Assembly (NCBI RefSeq): GCF_000827125.1 | Contig: NZ_CP010311.1 | Span: forward strand, 2,170,001 to 2,234,000 | Origin: Geoalkalibacter subterraneus | GTDB lineage: Bacteria; Desulfobacterota; Desulfuromonadia; Desulfuromonadales; Geoalkalibacteraceae | Direction of reading: 5' to 3' | Length of the DNA stretch: 64,000 bases | In this document: positions 8,032 through 17,387 of the stretch, piece after piece | Layout of the letters: every line of letters starts with the position of its first letter | Position numbering within the stretch: position 1 is the first letter of the stretch | The notes under the pieces: model-generated | Told to the model about the DNA's origin: nothing | The model's input: the letters and a program-made list of their open reading frames with translations, nothing else | The model's database searches: none | Translations under genes and position numbers: made by a program

Positions 8032-8241
8032 ATGGAACCACAAGACAAATGGCTGACCATCGAGGAGCTTTCCGGCTATCTGAAAATGAGCCGCAGCAAG
8101 CTCTATCAGATGGCCCAAAAAGGTGAGTTGCCCGGTTCCAAGATCGGAACCCAGTGGCGGTTCGACCGGGATGAGGTTGACGACTGGATGAAAAGCCTTC
8201 GACAGACGGCACCGCAAAAGGCATCGGTCAACAATGGATAG
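8032..8241 (+). CDS. Excisionase/MerR-type HTH protein, R-M associated regulator
   Basis: The protein has 69 residues. The ATG at 8032 is preferred over an in-frame start at 7879 because the latter would cover the promoter. It consists of one winged HTH of the excisionase family: 'WLTIEELSGYLKMSRSKLYQM' then 'GELPGSKIGTQWRFDRDEVDDWM'. It sits 21 bases before the methyltransferase gene and probably acts as a controller of the restriction-modification operon. The alternative is a remnant excision factor, but no integrase is adjacent. Confidence 0.8.
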   Translation: MEPQDKWLTIEELSGYLKMSRSKLYQMAQKGELPGSKIGTQWRFDRDEVDDWMKSLRQTAPQKASVNNG

Positions 8242-8262
8242 CCACAACAAAAAGGGATTACC

Positions 8263-10002
8263 ATGCCGAGCCTGATACAGCCAACATTATTCGACCTGCT
8301 TGATGTTCCGGCTTTTCCGAGACCTGCGGCGGTCACGAACGCGATTGAAACACTGGCTTCAAACAGTGGCATCGAGGCGCGAGGAGCAGTCTTTACGCGC
8401 ATCGAGGTCGTTGATTTTATTCTCGATCTGGTTGGCTACGTCGCCAATGAGCCACTGCACCACCGTCGCATTCTGGAGCCATCTTTTGGCGAGGGCGATT
8501 TCCTTCTTCCGATTGTTGAACGACTCATTTCTGCATGGCGGGAAAATGGCGGGAATGTTTCTTCCGCTGGTGCTGAATTAGGAGAAGCCATTCGTGGCGT
8601 GGAGTTACATAGGGAAACCTTTATCTCAACACGCAAGGCCGTCATTAACCGGCTGAAAGCGGAAGGATTATCGTCATCTGTGGCCTCAGAGCTCGCCGAC
8701 CAATGGCTGACTCAGGGGGATTTCCTTCTTGAGCGGCAAAACGCTCGCTTTGACTTTGTTGTCGGCAATCCACCGTATGTCCGTCAAGAACTGATTCCTG
8801 CACCACTGTTGACTGAATACCGCCATCGTTACCAGACGATGTACGACCGCGCCGACCTTTACATTCCTTTCATCGAACGTTCGCTGTCTCTTCTCGACGA
8901 AGGCGGGACTCTGGGTTTTATTTGTGCCGACCGATGGATGAAAAACCGCTACGGCGGCCCATTGCGGGAGTTCATCGCAAGAAATTTCCATCTCAAAGCC
9001 TATGTCGATATGGTGGATACCAACGCTTTTCATTCCGAAGTCAGCGCCTATCCCGCGATCACCGTCATTGAGAAGACGAAAGCAGGTGCAACCCGGATTG
9101 CCCACAGGCCCAAGATTGAAAAGAAGGCGTTATCTGCTGTTGCAGCAGAAATCAGGTCTGAAGCCCTGTCCAAAGACTCATCTGTCCGAGAAATGGTTGG
9201 AGTGGTAAGCGGTTCAGAGCCTTGGCTTTTGGAATCGTCGGATCAAATGTCGCTGATCCGACGTATCGAAAGCCAATTTCCCGCGCTGGAACAAGCTGGT
9301 TGTAAGATCGGGATTGGTGTGGCCACTGGCGCTGATAAGGCGTTCATCGGGAATTTCGAATCTCTTGACGTCGAGTCCGACCGAAAAATTCCACTTGTGG
9401 CGACCCGTGACATTCAATCCGGTGAGGTCGTCTGGCAAGGTCAAGGAGTTATCAATCCGTTCGCAGATGACGGTGGCCTTGTCGATTTGCGGGATTACCC
9501 CAAGCTGGCCAGCTACCTTGAAGAACGAAAGTCGGTGATAGCAAAGCGTCATTGTGCACAGAAAGCACCGTCAAATTGGTACCGGACGATTGACCGGATA
9601 TGGCCGGGGCTGACCAGCAAGCCGAAGTTGCTGATACCAGATATCAAGGGCGAGGCTCACATTGTTTTTGAGCCGGGCAAACTTTATCCGCACCACAACC
9701 TTTACTATGTCGTCTCAGACACTTGGGATTTGCGTGCCTTGCAGGCGGTATTGCTATCCAGCATCGCCAAGCTATTTGTGGCGACCTATTCAACGAAAAT
9801 GCGCGGAGGTTACCTGCGTTTTCAGGCGCAGTACCTGCGGCGCATCCGCATTCCCTTCTGGCAGCACGTATCCGAGAATCTCCGGCGGGAGTTGATCCAT
9901 GCCGCGACCAACCGCGATCTTGACGCTTGTAACAGAGCGGTTTTCAAACTTTACAAACTGAACCAAGAAGAACGATCCGCTCTTGGCGGCAATGGAGAAT
10001 AA
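8263..10002 (+). CDS. Type II adenine-N6 methyltransferase, PaeR7I/XhoI type
   Basis: The protein has 579 residues. Residues about 45-180 hold the SAM-dependent methyltransferase core, with '[21 protein letters not shown]' and the catalytic NPPY in '[15 protein letters not shown]'. The remainder is the target-recognition region typical of Eco57I/TaqI-like gamma-class enzymes. With the PaeR7I-like nuclease two bases downstream, the expected target is CTCGAG, methylated at adenine. CTCGAG occurs several times in the element itself (for example near 3379 and 5480), so the element would need this protection. Confidence 0.9.
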   Translation: MPSLIQPTLFDLLDVPAFPRPAAVTNAIETLASNSGIEARGAVFTRIEVVDFILDLVGYVANEPLHHRRILEPSFGEGDFLLPIVERLISAWRENGGNVSSAGAELGEAIRGVELHRETFISTRKAVINRLKAEGLSSSVASELADQWLTQGDFLLERQNARFDFVVGNPPYVRQELIPAPLLTEYRHRYQTMYDRADLYIPFIERSLSLLDEGGTLGFICADRWMKNRYGGPLREFIARNFHLKAYVDMVDTNAFHSEVSAYPAITVIEKTKAGATRIAHRPKIEKKALSAVAAEIRSEALSKDSSVREMVGVVSGSEPWLLESSDQMSLIRRIESQFPALEQAGCKIGIGVATGADKAFIGNFESLDVESDRKIPLVATRDIQSGEVVWQGQGVINPFADDGGLVDLRDYPKLASYLEERKSVIAKRHCAQKAPSNWYRTIDRIWPGLTSKPKLLIPDIKGEAHIVFEPGKLYPHHNLYYVVSDTWDLRALQAVLLSSIAKLFVATYSTKMRGGYLRFQAQYLRRIRIPFWQHVSENLRRELIHAATNRDLDACNRAVFKLYKLNQEERSALGGNGE

Positions 10003-10004
10003 TA

Positions 10005-10745
10005 ATGGCAATTGACCTTGTAGATTATGAGCGGAAGGCTCGTGAAGCTGTGCAGGCGTTTTGGGAAAACCGGGAAGCAGCCAGGCAGAAGCAAATTGAA
10101 TCAGGCAAGGCCGACCAGGGGGAGCGTGCTAGTGTGACCTCTGGCAAAAACATGGATGGGTTTATCGCCTTAATACTCGACATCATCCATGCCAACGGGC
10201 TCACCCATGCCGACATCCACCAGAAACGCGCCGTCCTGACGCTGCCCGGTTTCTTTCGGCCAACCAAGCTCTGGGATCTGCTAGTCATCCACAAAGGCGA
10301 GCTGATTGCGGCCATTGAACTGAAAAGCCAGGTGGGACCTTCGTTCGGCAACAATTTCAACAACCGGACGGAAGAGGCCATCGGCACAGCTCATGACTTG
10401 TGGACCGCCTATCGCGAAGGGGCGTTCGGCAAACAGCCTCGTCCGTTTGTTGGCTGGCTGATGTTGGTTGAGGATGCGCCTGAGTCCCGTTCTCCAGTCA
10501 AATACAACTCACCTCATTTCCCCGTGTTTAAGGAATTCAAGAGCGTATCTTATCTCCAGCGGTACGATTTGCTTTGCCAGAAGTTGACACAGGAACAACT
10601 CTACACATCCGCTTCGCTTATCGCCTCTCCGAGATCCGCCGCTGCTGGTGGTAATTTTTGCTCGTTGTCATCAATGACCAGTCTCAAGACCTTCGTCGCC
10701 TCTCTTGCCGGACACATCGCAGGCGAGTCGGCAAGACTTGAGTAG
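10005..10745 (+). CDS. PaeR7I-family type II restriction endonuclease (CTCGAG)
   Basis: The 246 residues match my recollection of R.PaeR7I (XhoI isoschizomer) in length and in segments such as '[20 protein letters not shown]', 'GKNMDGF', '[39 protein letters not shown]' and '[27 protein letters not shown]'. The catalytic PD-(D/E)XK core is the D...E-x-K in 'LWDLL...AAIELKSQ'. It follows the methyltransferase by two bases in one operon. The system probably protects the lysogen from other phages or stabilises the prophage. Confidence 0.93.
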   Translation: MAIDLVDYERKAREAVQAFWENREAARQKQIESGKADQGERASVTSGKNMDGFIALILDIIHANGLTHADIHQKRAVLTLPGFFRPTKLWDLLVIHKGELIAAIELKSQVGPSFGNNFNNRTEEAIGTAHDLWTAYREGAFGKQPRPFVGWLMLVEDAPESRSPVKYNSPHFPVFKEFKSVSYLQRYDLLCQKLTQEQLYTSASLIASPRSAAAGGNFCSLSSMTSLKTFVASLAGHIAGESARLE

Positions 10746-10748
10746 TTC

Positions 10749-12311
10749 TCAGGAACTCGCCTTCACCTGATGGAGAATCCACTTCCTGAGCGTTTCCTCG
10801 GTCGCCAGCCGGATCAGCGCCTCGACGAGCTGCTGTTTGTTCTTGAGGATGCCGATGCCGTGCTTCTGTTTGGCCGCCGCGAGTTCCTTGCCCATCAGGC
10901 CGCTGTGGTCCACACCGGGCTCCAGCTTATCCAGCAGCTCGATGGTCTCCTGTTTGGTCATGTTGAGGGAGATGCCGTTCTCCTTCGCCATCTCCTTGAG
11001 CTGCTGGGCAGTCATGCCCCCCAGCCCCTCGGCGGGAGGGATCTTCGCCATCTGGGCGGCGAGCAGCTTGGCCTGTTTGAGTTCCGTCTGCTTCAGTCCG
11101 AGCAACTCGACCAGTTCTTCCTTGGTCCGCAGCAGACCGATCTTGTGTTCCTTGAGCTTGGCGCTGAGCGCCGCTCCGGCCAGGTCGCCGTGATCGATCC
11201 CCGGTTCAGCCAGATCGAGCAGCTTGATGAAATCGGCCTTGGTCCGGGCAATGGCCACGCCGTTCTGTTTCGCCAGGGTCTGGAGCTGTTTGACCGTCAG
11301 CGAGCCGAGGTCGGCGATGTCGCCGTTTTCAAAGGCGCTCTTGATCTTGGCGTTCTCCTTGGCCTGGGCGTCGGCCATGCCTTCCAGCACATGGGGCGGG
11401 AGAATGCAGGCGTCCCCCTGCGATGCCTGGGCGGCTGCCTGGGCGGCCATCTCGCTGCCGCAGACGGTCATCGGCCAGGCCACGATGTTGGTGCAGCGGC
11501 AGTGCGGATGCGCGGGTTGCTGAGGGAACTTGTCGATGGGAAAGGTCTTGCCGTCCAGGCCGCCGCAGACCGGGCACATGCGCTCGTCCTCCATGGCCAG
11601 CCATTCCAGCTTCTGGATGCCGACCCGCTCGTGGAACTTGAGCCTGCCCATGTTGTGGGCGCGGAGTACCTCGGTGCGGGCGATCATCTCCATGCGGTAC
11701 TGCGCCTTGCTGAACACCCGGCTTCCGGCCTGGCGAAAGGAGTCCTTGTCGACGATCACCTTGCCCATGTCCCGGACGATGTCGTCGGCTCCCTTGCCTG
11801 TGGCGACGCCGTTCAGGATGGTGCGCTTGATGCCGTCTGCGAGTTCGCGGTGGACGTCACCGGCGAGCGTGAGGTTGTACTGCGCCATGAAGTCGAGGGC
11901 ATTGGTGTCGACGATGGTGAACACCTTGGTGGCCAACTTGTCGATGCCCTCGGGCTTCAGGTCGGCGTAGAACGGCAGCGCCACGTCGGCGAGCTCTCCG
12001 ATTCCCTGCTGGATGCCGAGCTTGAAGGAGTCCTTGGTCGTCTTGCGAAAGACCAGGGTCTGCTCCCGTTTGAGCCGCTTCATGGTGTCGTCGAGTTCGA
12101 GCTGGAGCTTTTCCAGCCCCTTGAGAGCGGCGAGCTTGTTGTCCGGCAGGGAGCCGAGGGAGCGGTACTGGAGGATGGCGCGGGCGACCTCGTCTTCGGC
12201 CTGTTTCAGCGCCTGGGTGAGCTGGGCCGTGACCTGGTCGTTGTAGCGGTTGCGAGCCGTCAGACTCTTCAGTGTGGCCGCCTGGATGCGCTGCTTGAGG
12301 TCCGACGGCAT
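10749..12311 (-). CDS. Minor head protein (Mu F-like) with C-terminal SAP-like repeats
   Basis: The protein has 520 residues. The ATG shares one base (TGATG) with the portal stop codon. Residues about 190-275 form the phage minor-head/MuF domain: 'ARTEVLRAHNMGRLKFHE', 'CPVCGGLDGKTFPI' and a C-terminal 'HPHCRCTNIVAW', a set of Cys/His residues that can bind metal. Residues about 335-405 and 430-505 are two copies of a 70-residue unit ('LTVKQLQTLAKQNGVAIART' / 'MTAQQLKEMAKENGISLNMT'), each followed by a '...H-GI-L-K..LVE.L' half. These look like SAP/Rho-N helix-extension-helix DNA-binding modules. The convergent R-M cassette ends three bases away. Confidence 0.87.
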   Translation of the reverse strand: MPSDLKQRIQAATLKSLTARNRYNDQVTAQLTQALKQAEDEVARAILQYRSLGSLPDNKLAALKGLEKLQLELDDTMKRLKREQTLVFRKTTKDSFKLGIQQGIGELADVALPFYADLKPEGIDKLATKVFTIVDTNALDFMAQYNLTLAGDVHRELADGIKRTILNGVATGKGADDIVRDMGKVIVDKDSFRQAGSRVFSKAQYRMEMIARTEVLRAHNMGRLKFHERVGIQKLEWLAMEDERMCPVCGGLDGKTFPIDKFPQQPAHPHCRCTNIVAWPMTVCGSEMAAQAAAQASQGDACILPPHVLEGMADAQAKENAKIKSAFENGDIADLGSLTVKQLQTLAKQNGVAIARTKADFIKLLDLAEPGIDHGDLAGAALSAKLKEHKIGLLRTKEELVELLGLKQTELKQAKLLAAQMAKIPPAEGLGGMTAQQLKEMAKENGISLNMTKQETIELLDKLEPGVDHSGLMGKELAAAKQKHGIGILKNKQQLVEALIRLATEETLRKWILHQVKASS

Positions 12312-13891
12312 CAGCGGGGCTCCCGGCGGTCGATGAAACGACAGGCCGGGGCGTCGAAAGTGCGCTCGCTGTTGTGGACCCGGCAGTGGTTGGTGTCAGC
12401 AATAAAGTGGCTGCACTCGTCGCACACGGCAGCATCGCCGGTGGACTCCAGGTCGCCCGACCAGACTAATGCCGCCTCCGCCGTGGGTTCATCGTCCTCG
12501 GCCGGAATCCCGAGCATCTTCCGGGCGCGAGGCACGCTGAGGATGCCGGAGACGACCATATCCACCACCGGCTTCACCTGTTTCTCGTCCATCAGGTCGA
12601 TCTGTTTACGTTCGGTCTCGCGGTTGGCGGCCTCGATGTCCGGGTCCAGGTCCATCTTGAGCTGAAGGCTGGAGCGGCTGATGAGTTTGCGGTCGTAGAG
12701 TTCGATGAGGAGCTTCTTGAAATCGACCGCGTCGCTGGGGTCGAGGTCGTTGAAGATAAACTGGATGCTTTTGTCGCCGTGGCCATTCAGCTCCATCCAG
12801 TCGTCGAACACCCAGTCGAGGAGCTTGCGTGCGGCCTGTTTGATCTCGCGGATCATGACCATCATCTTCTGCATGCTCACCGAGGCGGTGGCGAAATTCG
12901 GGCCGTCGCCGGTCACCAGCGAGCGTGACAGGCCCAGGGCCACCACGATGTCTTCCTTCACCTCCTTGACCTTGTCCTCGACGTTGAGGACCTGACCGTC
13001 GGTGCCGTGGGTTTCGACATTGACGTAGAACGGGACCACCAGACCGCTTTTCATATCCATCTTGTTGACCATGTCGCGGACCTGTTCGAGCATCCGCTGG
13101 TCCGGCATCACCATCTTCTGGCCAAACGCGCCGCCCACCTTGAGCAGACGAAAGGGCGTTGCCCAGCGCTTGGCGATGGCCTGTTCGGCCCGGCGGTAGT
13201 CGCGCAGCAGTTCGATGGCCTGAAAGGCGGGAAGCACGAGGGAGTTACCCCGGGGCGAAAAGGCCGGAGCATCCCATTTAAGGTGGAGCACCTGTTCGAC
13301 GGGCAGAGGAATGGATTCCCCGCCGCCGGGGGTGTCCTCGGGAAATTGCCGGGCCTCGATCAGCTCGCCCTGGGCGTATTTGACCTTGACCGAGACCGGG
13401 TTGACGCAGACCAGCTCCTCGATGTCCTGGCCGGACTTGGTGAAGCGCTTGAAGCCGATGGCATCACCTTTCACCAGGAGCTGAAGAACCATGTCCTTGA
13501 TGAATTGCGTGATGTTCAACCGCCAGGCGGCCTCCAGTGCCTGCTCCTTGAGGGTCTCGTCATCGCTGGTGATTTTGATCTCGTCGCCCACGGCGAAGGT
13601 GCGCCAGGAGTTGACACAGTTCTTTACCAGCGGCTCCTCGACGTAGTATTCCCAGGCCTTACGGGCGCGTTCTTCCCAGGTGGTAGGAATCGCTTCGGCG
13701 GCGTTCACCTTGGCGAAGGCGGCCGAGTCGAGCGCTGCCGCTGCGGCCAGCGGCGCGATGACAAAGCCGGTGGTGTCCAGGCTTTGATGGAAACCATCCT
13801 TGGTTTCCACCCTTCGGGCAGCCTGCGGCTGTCCAAATCCGCTCCCAGCGGATTGGTCGGGTTGTTCGTCCTGATGGGCGGTGCTTTCCAC
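12311..13891 (-). CDS. Phage portal protein with C-terminal Cys-rich tail
   Basis: A GTG start at 13891 with GAGAGGATCAC before it is preferred over the upstream start at 13930, giving about 526 residues. The portal core covers residues about 60-430 ('EEPLVKNCVNSWRTFAVGDEI', 'HLKWDAPAFSPRGNSLVLPAFQ', 'FATASVSMQKMMVMIREI'). The last 45 residues contain C-x2-C...C-x9-A-C ('CDECSHF', 'CRVHNSERTFDAPACRFID'), a probable zinc-binding appendix. Residues about 10-25 ('SAGSGFGQPQAARRV') come from dispersed repeat R2. Promoter motif C is 75 bases upstream. The portal forms the DNA entry ring of the head. Confidence 0.88.
   Translation of the reverse strand: MESTAHQDEQPDQSAGSGFGQPQAARRVETKDGFHQSLDTTGFVIAPLAAAAALDSAAFAKVNAAEAIPTTWEERARKAWEYYVEEPLVKNCVNSWRTFAVGDEIKITSDDETLKEQALEAAWRLNITQFIKDMVLQLLVKGDAIGFKRFTKSGQDIEELVCVNPVSVKVKYAQGELIEARQFPEDTPGGGESIPLPVEQVLHLKWDAPAFSPRGNSLVLPAFQAIELLRDYRRAEQAIAKRWATPFRLLKVGGAFGQKMVMPDQRMLEQVRDMVNKMDMKSGLVVPFYVNVETHGTDGQVLNVEDKVKEVKEDIVVALGLSRSLVTGDGPNFATASVSMQKMMVMIREIKQAARKLLDWVFDDWMELNGHGDKSIQFIFNDLDPSDAVDFKKLLIELYDRKLISRSSLQLKMDLDPDIEAANRETERKQIDLMDEKQVKPVVDMVVSGILSVPRARKMLGIPAEDDEPTAEAALVWSGDLESTGDAAVCDECSHFIADTNHCRVHNSERTFDAPACRFIDRREPR
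13794..13858 (-). repeat. Dispersed palindromic repeat R2, inside the portal gene
   Basis: Same unit as R1 and R3, with the inverted pairs GCAGCC-tgc-GGCTG and AATCCGC-tccca-GCGGATT. It is read in-frame in the N-terminal part of the portal protein, where most portals have a variable tail. Confidence 0.8.
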
Positions 13892-13965
13892 GTGATCCTC
13901 TCGGTAGTTTCGGCCATGACAGCCGCACATCCGGCCCGTGTGGGCCGAACCCGGCTCGATGCCGG

Positions 13966-13996
13966 TTACTTACCGGAGCGGGGTGGAAAGCGTCGG
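13966..13996 (-). promoter_or_regulatory. Phage promoter-like motif C
   Basis: CCGAC-N15-CCGGTAAGTAA on the minus strand, 75 bases before the portal start. It lies between the plus-strand AAA-ATPase cassette and the head operon, so it could restore late expression downstream of the cassette. Confidence 0.75.
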
Positions 13997-14190
13997 AGGA
14001 TGAGTTTGGCGGGTGGTCAATATGCAAAACCTCTTCATTTGAGAAGAAGTAAAGATGTTTTGCATCAGACTGCATTGAGGCGGCCGAGGCCGAAACCAGA
14101 AATTTTCCTTGCCATTTAAAGCCTAAACTGGCAATAATTATTTCCGGCTGTTATGTTGACCGGAAAAATTGATAGCCGGAGGTTTTCGCG

Positions 14191-15501
14191 ATGATTGACA
14201 TGCTTAAAGAAATAATCCTCGATTTTCAGGAGATTGACCTTCCGACGGGTGTGCCCAGGCGGGTTGCTGTTTCGCCAGTGCCGGGAAAAGCCACGGTTTG
14301 CATCGGTGTGCGCCGCAGCGGTAAATCGACTTTCATGTTCCAGCTTATGAAGAAGCTGCAGGACACTGGCGTTGCCCGTCAGAACATCCTCTATCTGAAC
14401 TTTTTCGATGATCGTCTGCATAGTCTGCAACACGACAATCTGGGTGTGATTCTGGAAGCCTACTTTTCGCTCTATCCGGAAAAAAAGAATGCCGAGAAGG
14501 TTTATTGCTTTTTCGATGAGATCCAGGTCGTACCTGGCTGGGAGCCCTTCGTTGACCGCTTGATGCGCATGGAAAAGTGCGAGGTGTACATTACCGGGTC
14601 GTCGGCTCAGATGCTCTCACGAGAGATAGCGACCCAGATGCGCGGCCGGGCACTCTCCTGGGAAATGTTCCCGTTTTCATTCCGGGAGTTTCTCGACTAC
14701 AAGGGGATCGAGAGCGACGGTCCACTCTCGACCAAAAAACGTCTGACTGTCCAGAAGGCATTCGAGGAGTACTGGGAAACCGGTGGCTTCCCCGAGGTTG
14801 CAGGCCTTAACCGTATGCTGCGAATCAAGACCCACCAAGAGTATTTCAACGCAATGCTGTTCCGGGACCTTGTTGAACGCCATGATATCTCTCACCCCAA
14901 GGCGGTCACGGATCTGGCGCATTGGCTGGTGGACAATACGGGTTCCCTCTATTCCATCAACAACCTGACCGGCTACCTGAAATCCCTGGGGCACAAAGCG
15001 CCGAAACCCGCCGTCTCCGATTATCTCGAATGGTTCGAGGATGCCTACGTTCTGTTCACGGTGCGCATCTTTGACGCCTCGCTGGCCCGGGCCAACACCA
15101 ACCCCAAGAAGATTTACTGCGCCGATCACGCGCTGGTGACGTCGATCAGCTCCGGCATTCTGGTCAACTCGGGCCATCTTCTGGAGAACCTGGTGTTCAC
15201 CGCGCTGCGTCGGGTCACGCCGGATATCTTTTACTACAAGACCAAGGCGGGCCGGGAGGTTGATTTCATCGCCGGACGACAAGGCCCGTCCCGCATGCTT
15301 GTTCAGGTTTGTGAATCGATGGCCGACCAGCAAACCCGCAAGCGGGAAACCACCGCGCTTGCCGAAGCCATGACCGAACTGAAACTGTCGCATGGCATTA
15401 TCGTGACGCGTAACGAGGAAGAGCAGATACAGGTAGATTCCGGAAAAATTGACGTGGTGCCCGCCTGGCGGTTTCTGCTGAACATGCCGGAAAGCGCCTG
15501 A
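14191..15501 (+). CDS. AAA family ATPase with DUF4143 (accessory cassette)
   Basis: The protein has 436 residues; the ATG at 14191 is preceded by GGAGGTTTTCGCG. Walker A is 'GVRRSGKST' (residues about 37-45), Walker B 'YCFFDEIQ' (about 107-114), then 'VYITGSSAQML' sensor and 'EMFPFSFREFLDYKG' typical of the archaeal-type ATPase family. A winged-helix and nuclease-like DUF4143 C-terminal region follows ('TKAGREVDFIAGRQG'). Genes of this family are common mobile cargo with unproven roles, sometimes in defence islands. It is the only gene of a plus-strand cassette wedged between terminase and portal, which are normally adjacent. Confidence 0.85.
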   Translation: MIDMLKEIILDFQEIDLPTGVPRRVAVSPVPGKATVCIGVRRSGKSTFMFQLMKKLQDTGVARQNILYLNFFDDRLHSLQHDNLGVILEAYFSLYPEKKNAEKVYCFFDEIQVVPGWEPFVDRLMRMEKCEVYITGSSAQMLSREIATQMRGRALSWEMFPFSFREFLDYKGIESDGPLSTKKRLTVQKAFEEYWETGGFPEVAGLNRMLRIKTHQEYFNAMLFRDLVERHDISHPKAVTDLAHWLVDNTGSLYSINNLTGYLKSLGHKAPKPAVSDYLEWFEDAYVLFTVRIFDASLARANTNPKKIYCADHALVTSISSGILVNSGHLLENLVFTALRRVTPDIFYYKTKAGREVDFIAGRQGPSRMLVQVCESMADQQTRKRETTALAEAMTELKLSHGIIVTRNEEEQIQVDSGKIDVVPAWRFLLNMPESA

Positions 15502-15585
15502 CATCCAAGCCACGGCCTTTCCCTGGCCCTCGGGCATCAGACCTATTGTTGCCACTTCCACAAAACTGGTAACGATTTGTCTGGT

Positions 15586-17109
15586 TCAGATAAAAATCGG
15601 GTTGGTGAGCACCGGCTTGAGTGAGACCACCTCTTCGCCGACCGGGTCGAGGTTGCCTTCCTCCCGGATCAGCATGGCGCAGCGCACCGCGTCGATGATG
15701 TGGTCGTTGCCCTTGGAATAGATGATCTTGCCGTCCCGCAGGGTGTAGGTGTGGGTGGTGAACTGGTCTTCCACTTCCAGGTCGTCCGAGGGGAAAATGA
15801 GCTGCTTGCGTTGCAGGGCTCCGTTGATGAGGCTGGTCATCAGCTCCTTGGTCCGCTTCTTGATTTCCTTACCGTCCCGCACCGCCAGCCGGGTCATGCC
15901 GCCGAAGTCGTATCCCTTGAGCCTGCCTTCCAGCTCCAGCCCTTTGTACTTGTCCAGGGTGAGCAACTCCTGAACCACGGCCAGACCGTTGCCGCCGTTG
16001 TCCACGCCGATGCCCGCCGGGGTGTAGTAACGCTCCAGCAGCGCGATGATCTGGGCGATGTGCGGATAGGAAACGTGTTCAAGATGTACGCGCAAGATCA
16101 TCTTCAACAGCGTCCGCTCGCCGATCTCCATCTCCTGGAATACGACGATCTCGGTGGGATCGTTGGTGTAGCCCAGGTCGCCGCCGACCCAGAACTGCCC
16201 GCTGCGGGGAGTGAGGTTGAGCAGCATCTCCAGCCGGTCGTGGGCCGCTTCCTCGGTGTCGCAGTCGCGCAGCTCGGAATCGGTGATGACGATCTTCTGG
16301 TACTCCAGCAGATCCTGCCGACAGAGGTTGAACTGTTCGACATTGAAGGCCCCATAGGAGGGTTTTCCGTGTTCACCGGCCACCTCGTGTTGCCAGCCGG
16401 AGCTGTCGCGGCCGCCGTAGAACTCCAGCAGTTCGGCCTCGCGATCCTCGGTCCACAGGGGGTTGAGCCAGGACGGCCAGCGGAACACATGGAACTGATC
16501 AGACGAGGTGAGCCGGTAATAGGTGGTGTCGCGCAGGCCGTTGGGCGTGGAGTAGATGCGTAGCGTCCCCCCGGCCTTGAGGCACTGGCGCAGCGCCTTC
16601 CAGGCCCGTTCGGTCAGCCAGGCTCCTTCATCGACCCAGACACGGCCAACATGCAGGGACCGAAAGGCGTCACCATAGGCCCCGGCCGGGCGGAAATAGA
16701 GCACCGAACCGTTGGTGAACTCCAGCCGGAAATAGGGTTTGCGGTGGATCTTTGGCTTGCCGTACTTGGTCAGAGCGATGCTGTTCATCAGATCCGGGTT
16801 GGTGTCGAGCTGGAACTCGATCTCCTCGATGATGGTGTCGAGGTGCCCCTGGTGCGGAGCCGCGATGAGGCCCTGGCCACCCCGGGTGGTGAAGGCGTAA
16901 TGGAGCGCGTCGGTCGAGAGCACGATGGACTTGCCCACGTCCCGGCCGTCGAGGTGGATGATGTTCTTGGCCGGGCAGCGCAGGTCCTCCACCTGGTGCG
17001 GCCAGTAGTCGCGGCCTGAGCCATCCCGGTTGTAGAGGTAGGCTTGCCCCCACAACACGGGATCGCTCAGGGTCGCCGCAAGTTTGCGCTCCTTGTCGGT
17101 TACCGCCAT
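15586..17109 (-). CDS. Terminase large subunit
   Basis: The protein has 507 residues. The ATPase domain has a Walker-A-like 'GRDVGKS' (55-61) and Walker B 'VWVDEG' (157-162). The C-terminal RNase-H-like nuclease begins 'GGDLGYTNDPTEIV' (about 308) and ends with 'GNDHIIDAVRCAMLI', matching large terminases. It drives DNA into the prohead and cuts it. The start overlaps the stop of the preceding small gene (TGATG). The region 15502-15585 after it, before the convergent ATPase gene, holds no recognisable terminator. Confidence 0.93.
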   Translation of the reverse strand: MAVTDKERKLAATLSDPVLWGQAYLYNRDGSGRDYWPHQVEDLRCPAKNIIHLDGRDVGKSIVLSTDALHYAFTTRGGQGLIAAPHQGHLDTIIEEIEFQLDTNPDLMNSIALTKYGKPKIHRKPYFRLEFTNGSVLYFRPAGAYGDAFRSLHVGRVWVDEGAWLTERAWKALRQCLKAGGTLRIYSTPNGLRDTTYYRLTSSDQFHVFRWPSWLNPLWTEDREAELLEFYGGRDSSGWQHEVAGEHGKPSYGAFNVEQFNLCRQDLLEYQKIVITDSELRDCDTEEAAHDRLEMLLNLTPRSGQFWVGGDLGYTNDPTEIVVFQEMEIGERTLLKMILRVHLEHVSYPHIAQIIALLERYYTPAGIGVDNGGNGLAVVQELLTLDKYKGLELEGRLKGYDFGGMTRLAVRDGKEIKKRTKELMTSLINGALQRKQLIFPSDDLEVEDQFTTHTYTLRDGKIIYSKGNDHIIDAVRCAMLIREEGNLDPVGEEVVSLKPVLTNPIFI

Positions 17110-17387
17110 CAGTGCATTCCCGTCCTCAAGGCGCTGCCGAGGATGGTGCCCACCAGTTCCGTCAGGATCTGCTGCACGGCCAGGGTGTTCTTCCGGTCAT
17201 GGACAGCCTCCTGAATGTCGATGATGGCCTGGTCCAACTCCGCCCAGGCCCGGTATTGCTGCTGGGCCGCTTCCAGACGGCCGAGGGCGTTCTCGATCCG
17301 TCCCGCCGCCAGTTCGGTGCCGATTTCAACCAGGGCCTCACCGGCCTGGCGGACGGCATCGCTGTTTTCCTGAAGGATCTCTTTCAT
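17109..17387 (-). CDS. Small helical phage protein upstream of terminase, unknown
   Basis: The ATG at 17387 has AGGAGG eight bases upstream, so it is preferred to the start at 17420; the product has 92 residues. It is almost entirely helical ('AVRQAGEALVEIGTELAAGRIENALGRLEAA..') and ends with a small hydrophobic stretch. It overlaps the lipoprotein gene by four bases (ATGA) and the terminase start by one base, so all three are probably translated together. The function is unknown. Confidence 0.75.
   Translation of the reverse strand: MKEILQENSDAVRQAGEALVEIGTELAAGRIENALGRLEAAQQQYRAWAELDQAIIDIQEAVHDRKNTLAVQQILTELVGTILGSALRTGMH

Noticed and set aside
10770-12665. Long plus-strand open frame (631 codons) opposite the portal/minor head genes
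   Set aside because: A mirror of high-GC codon use in the real minus-strand genes, which show clear phage domains.
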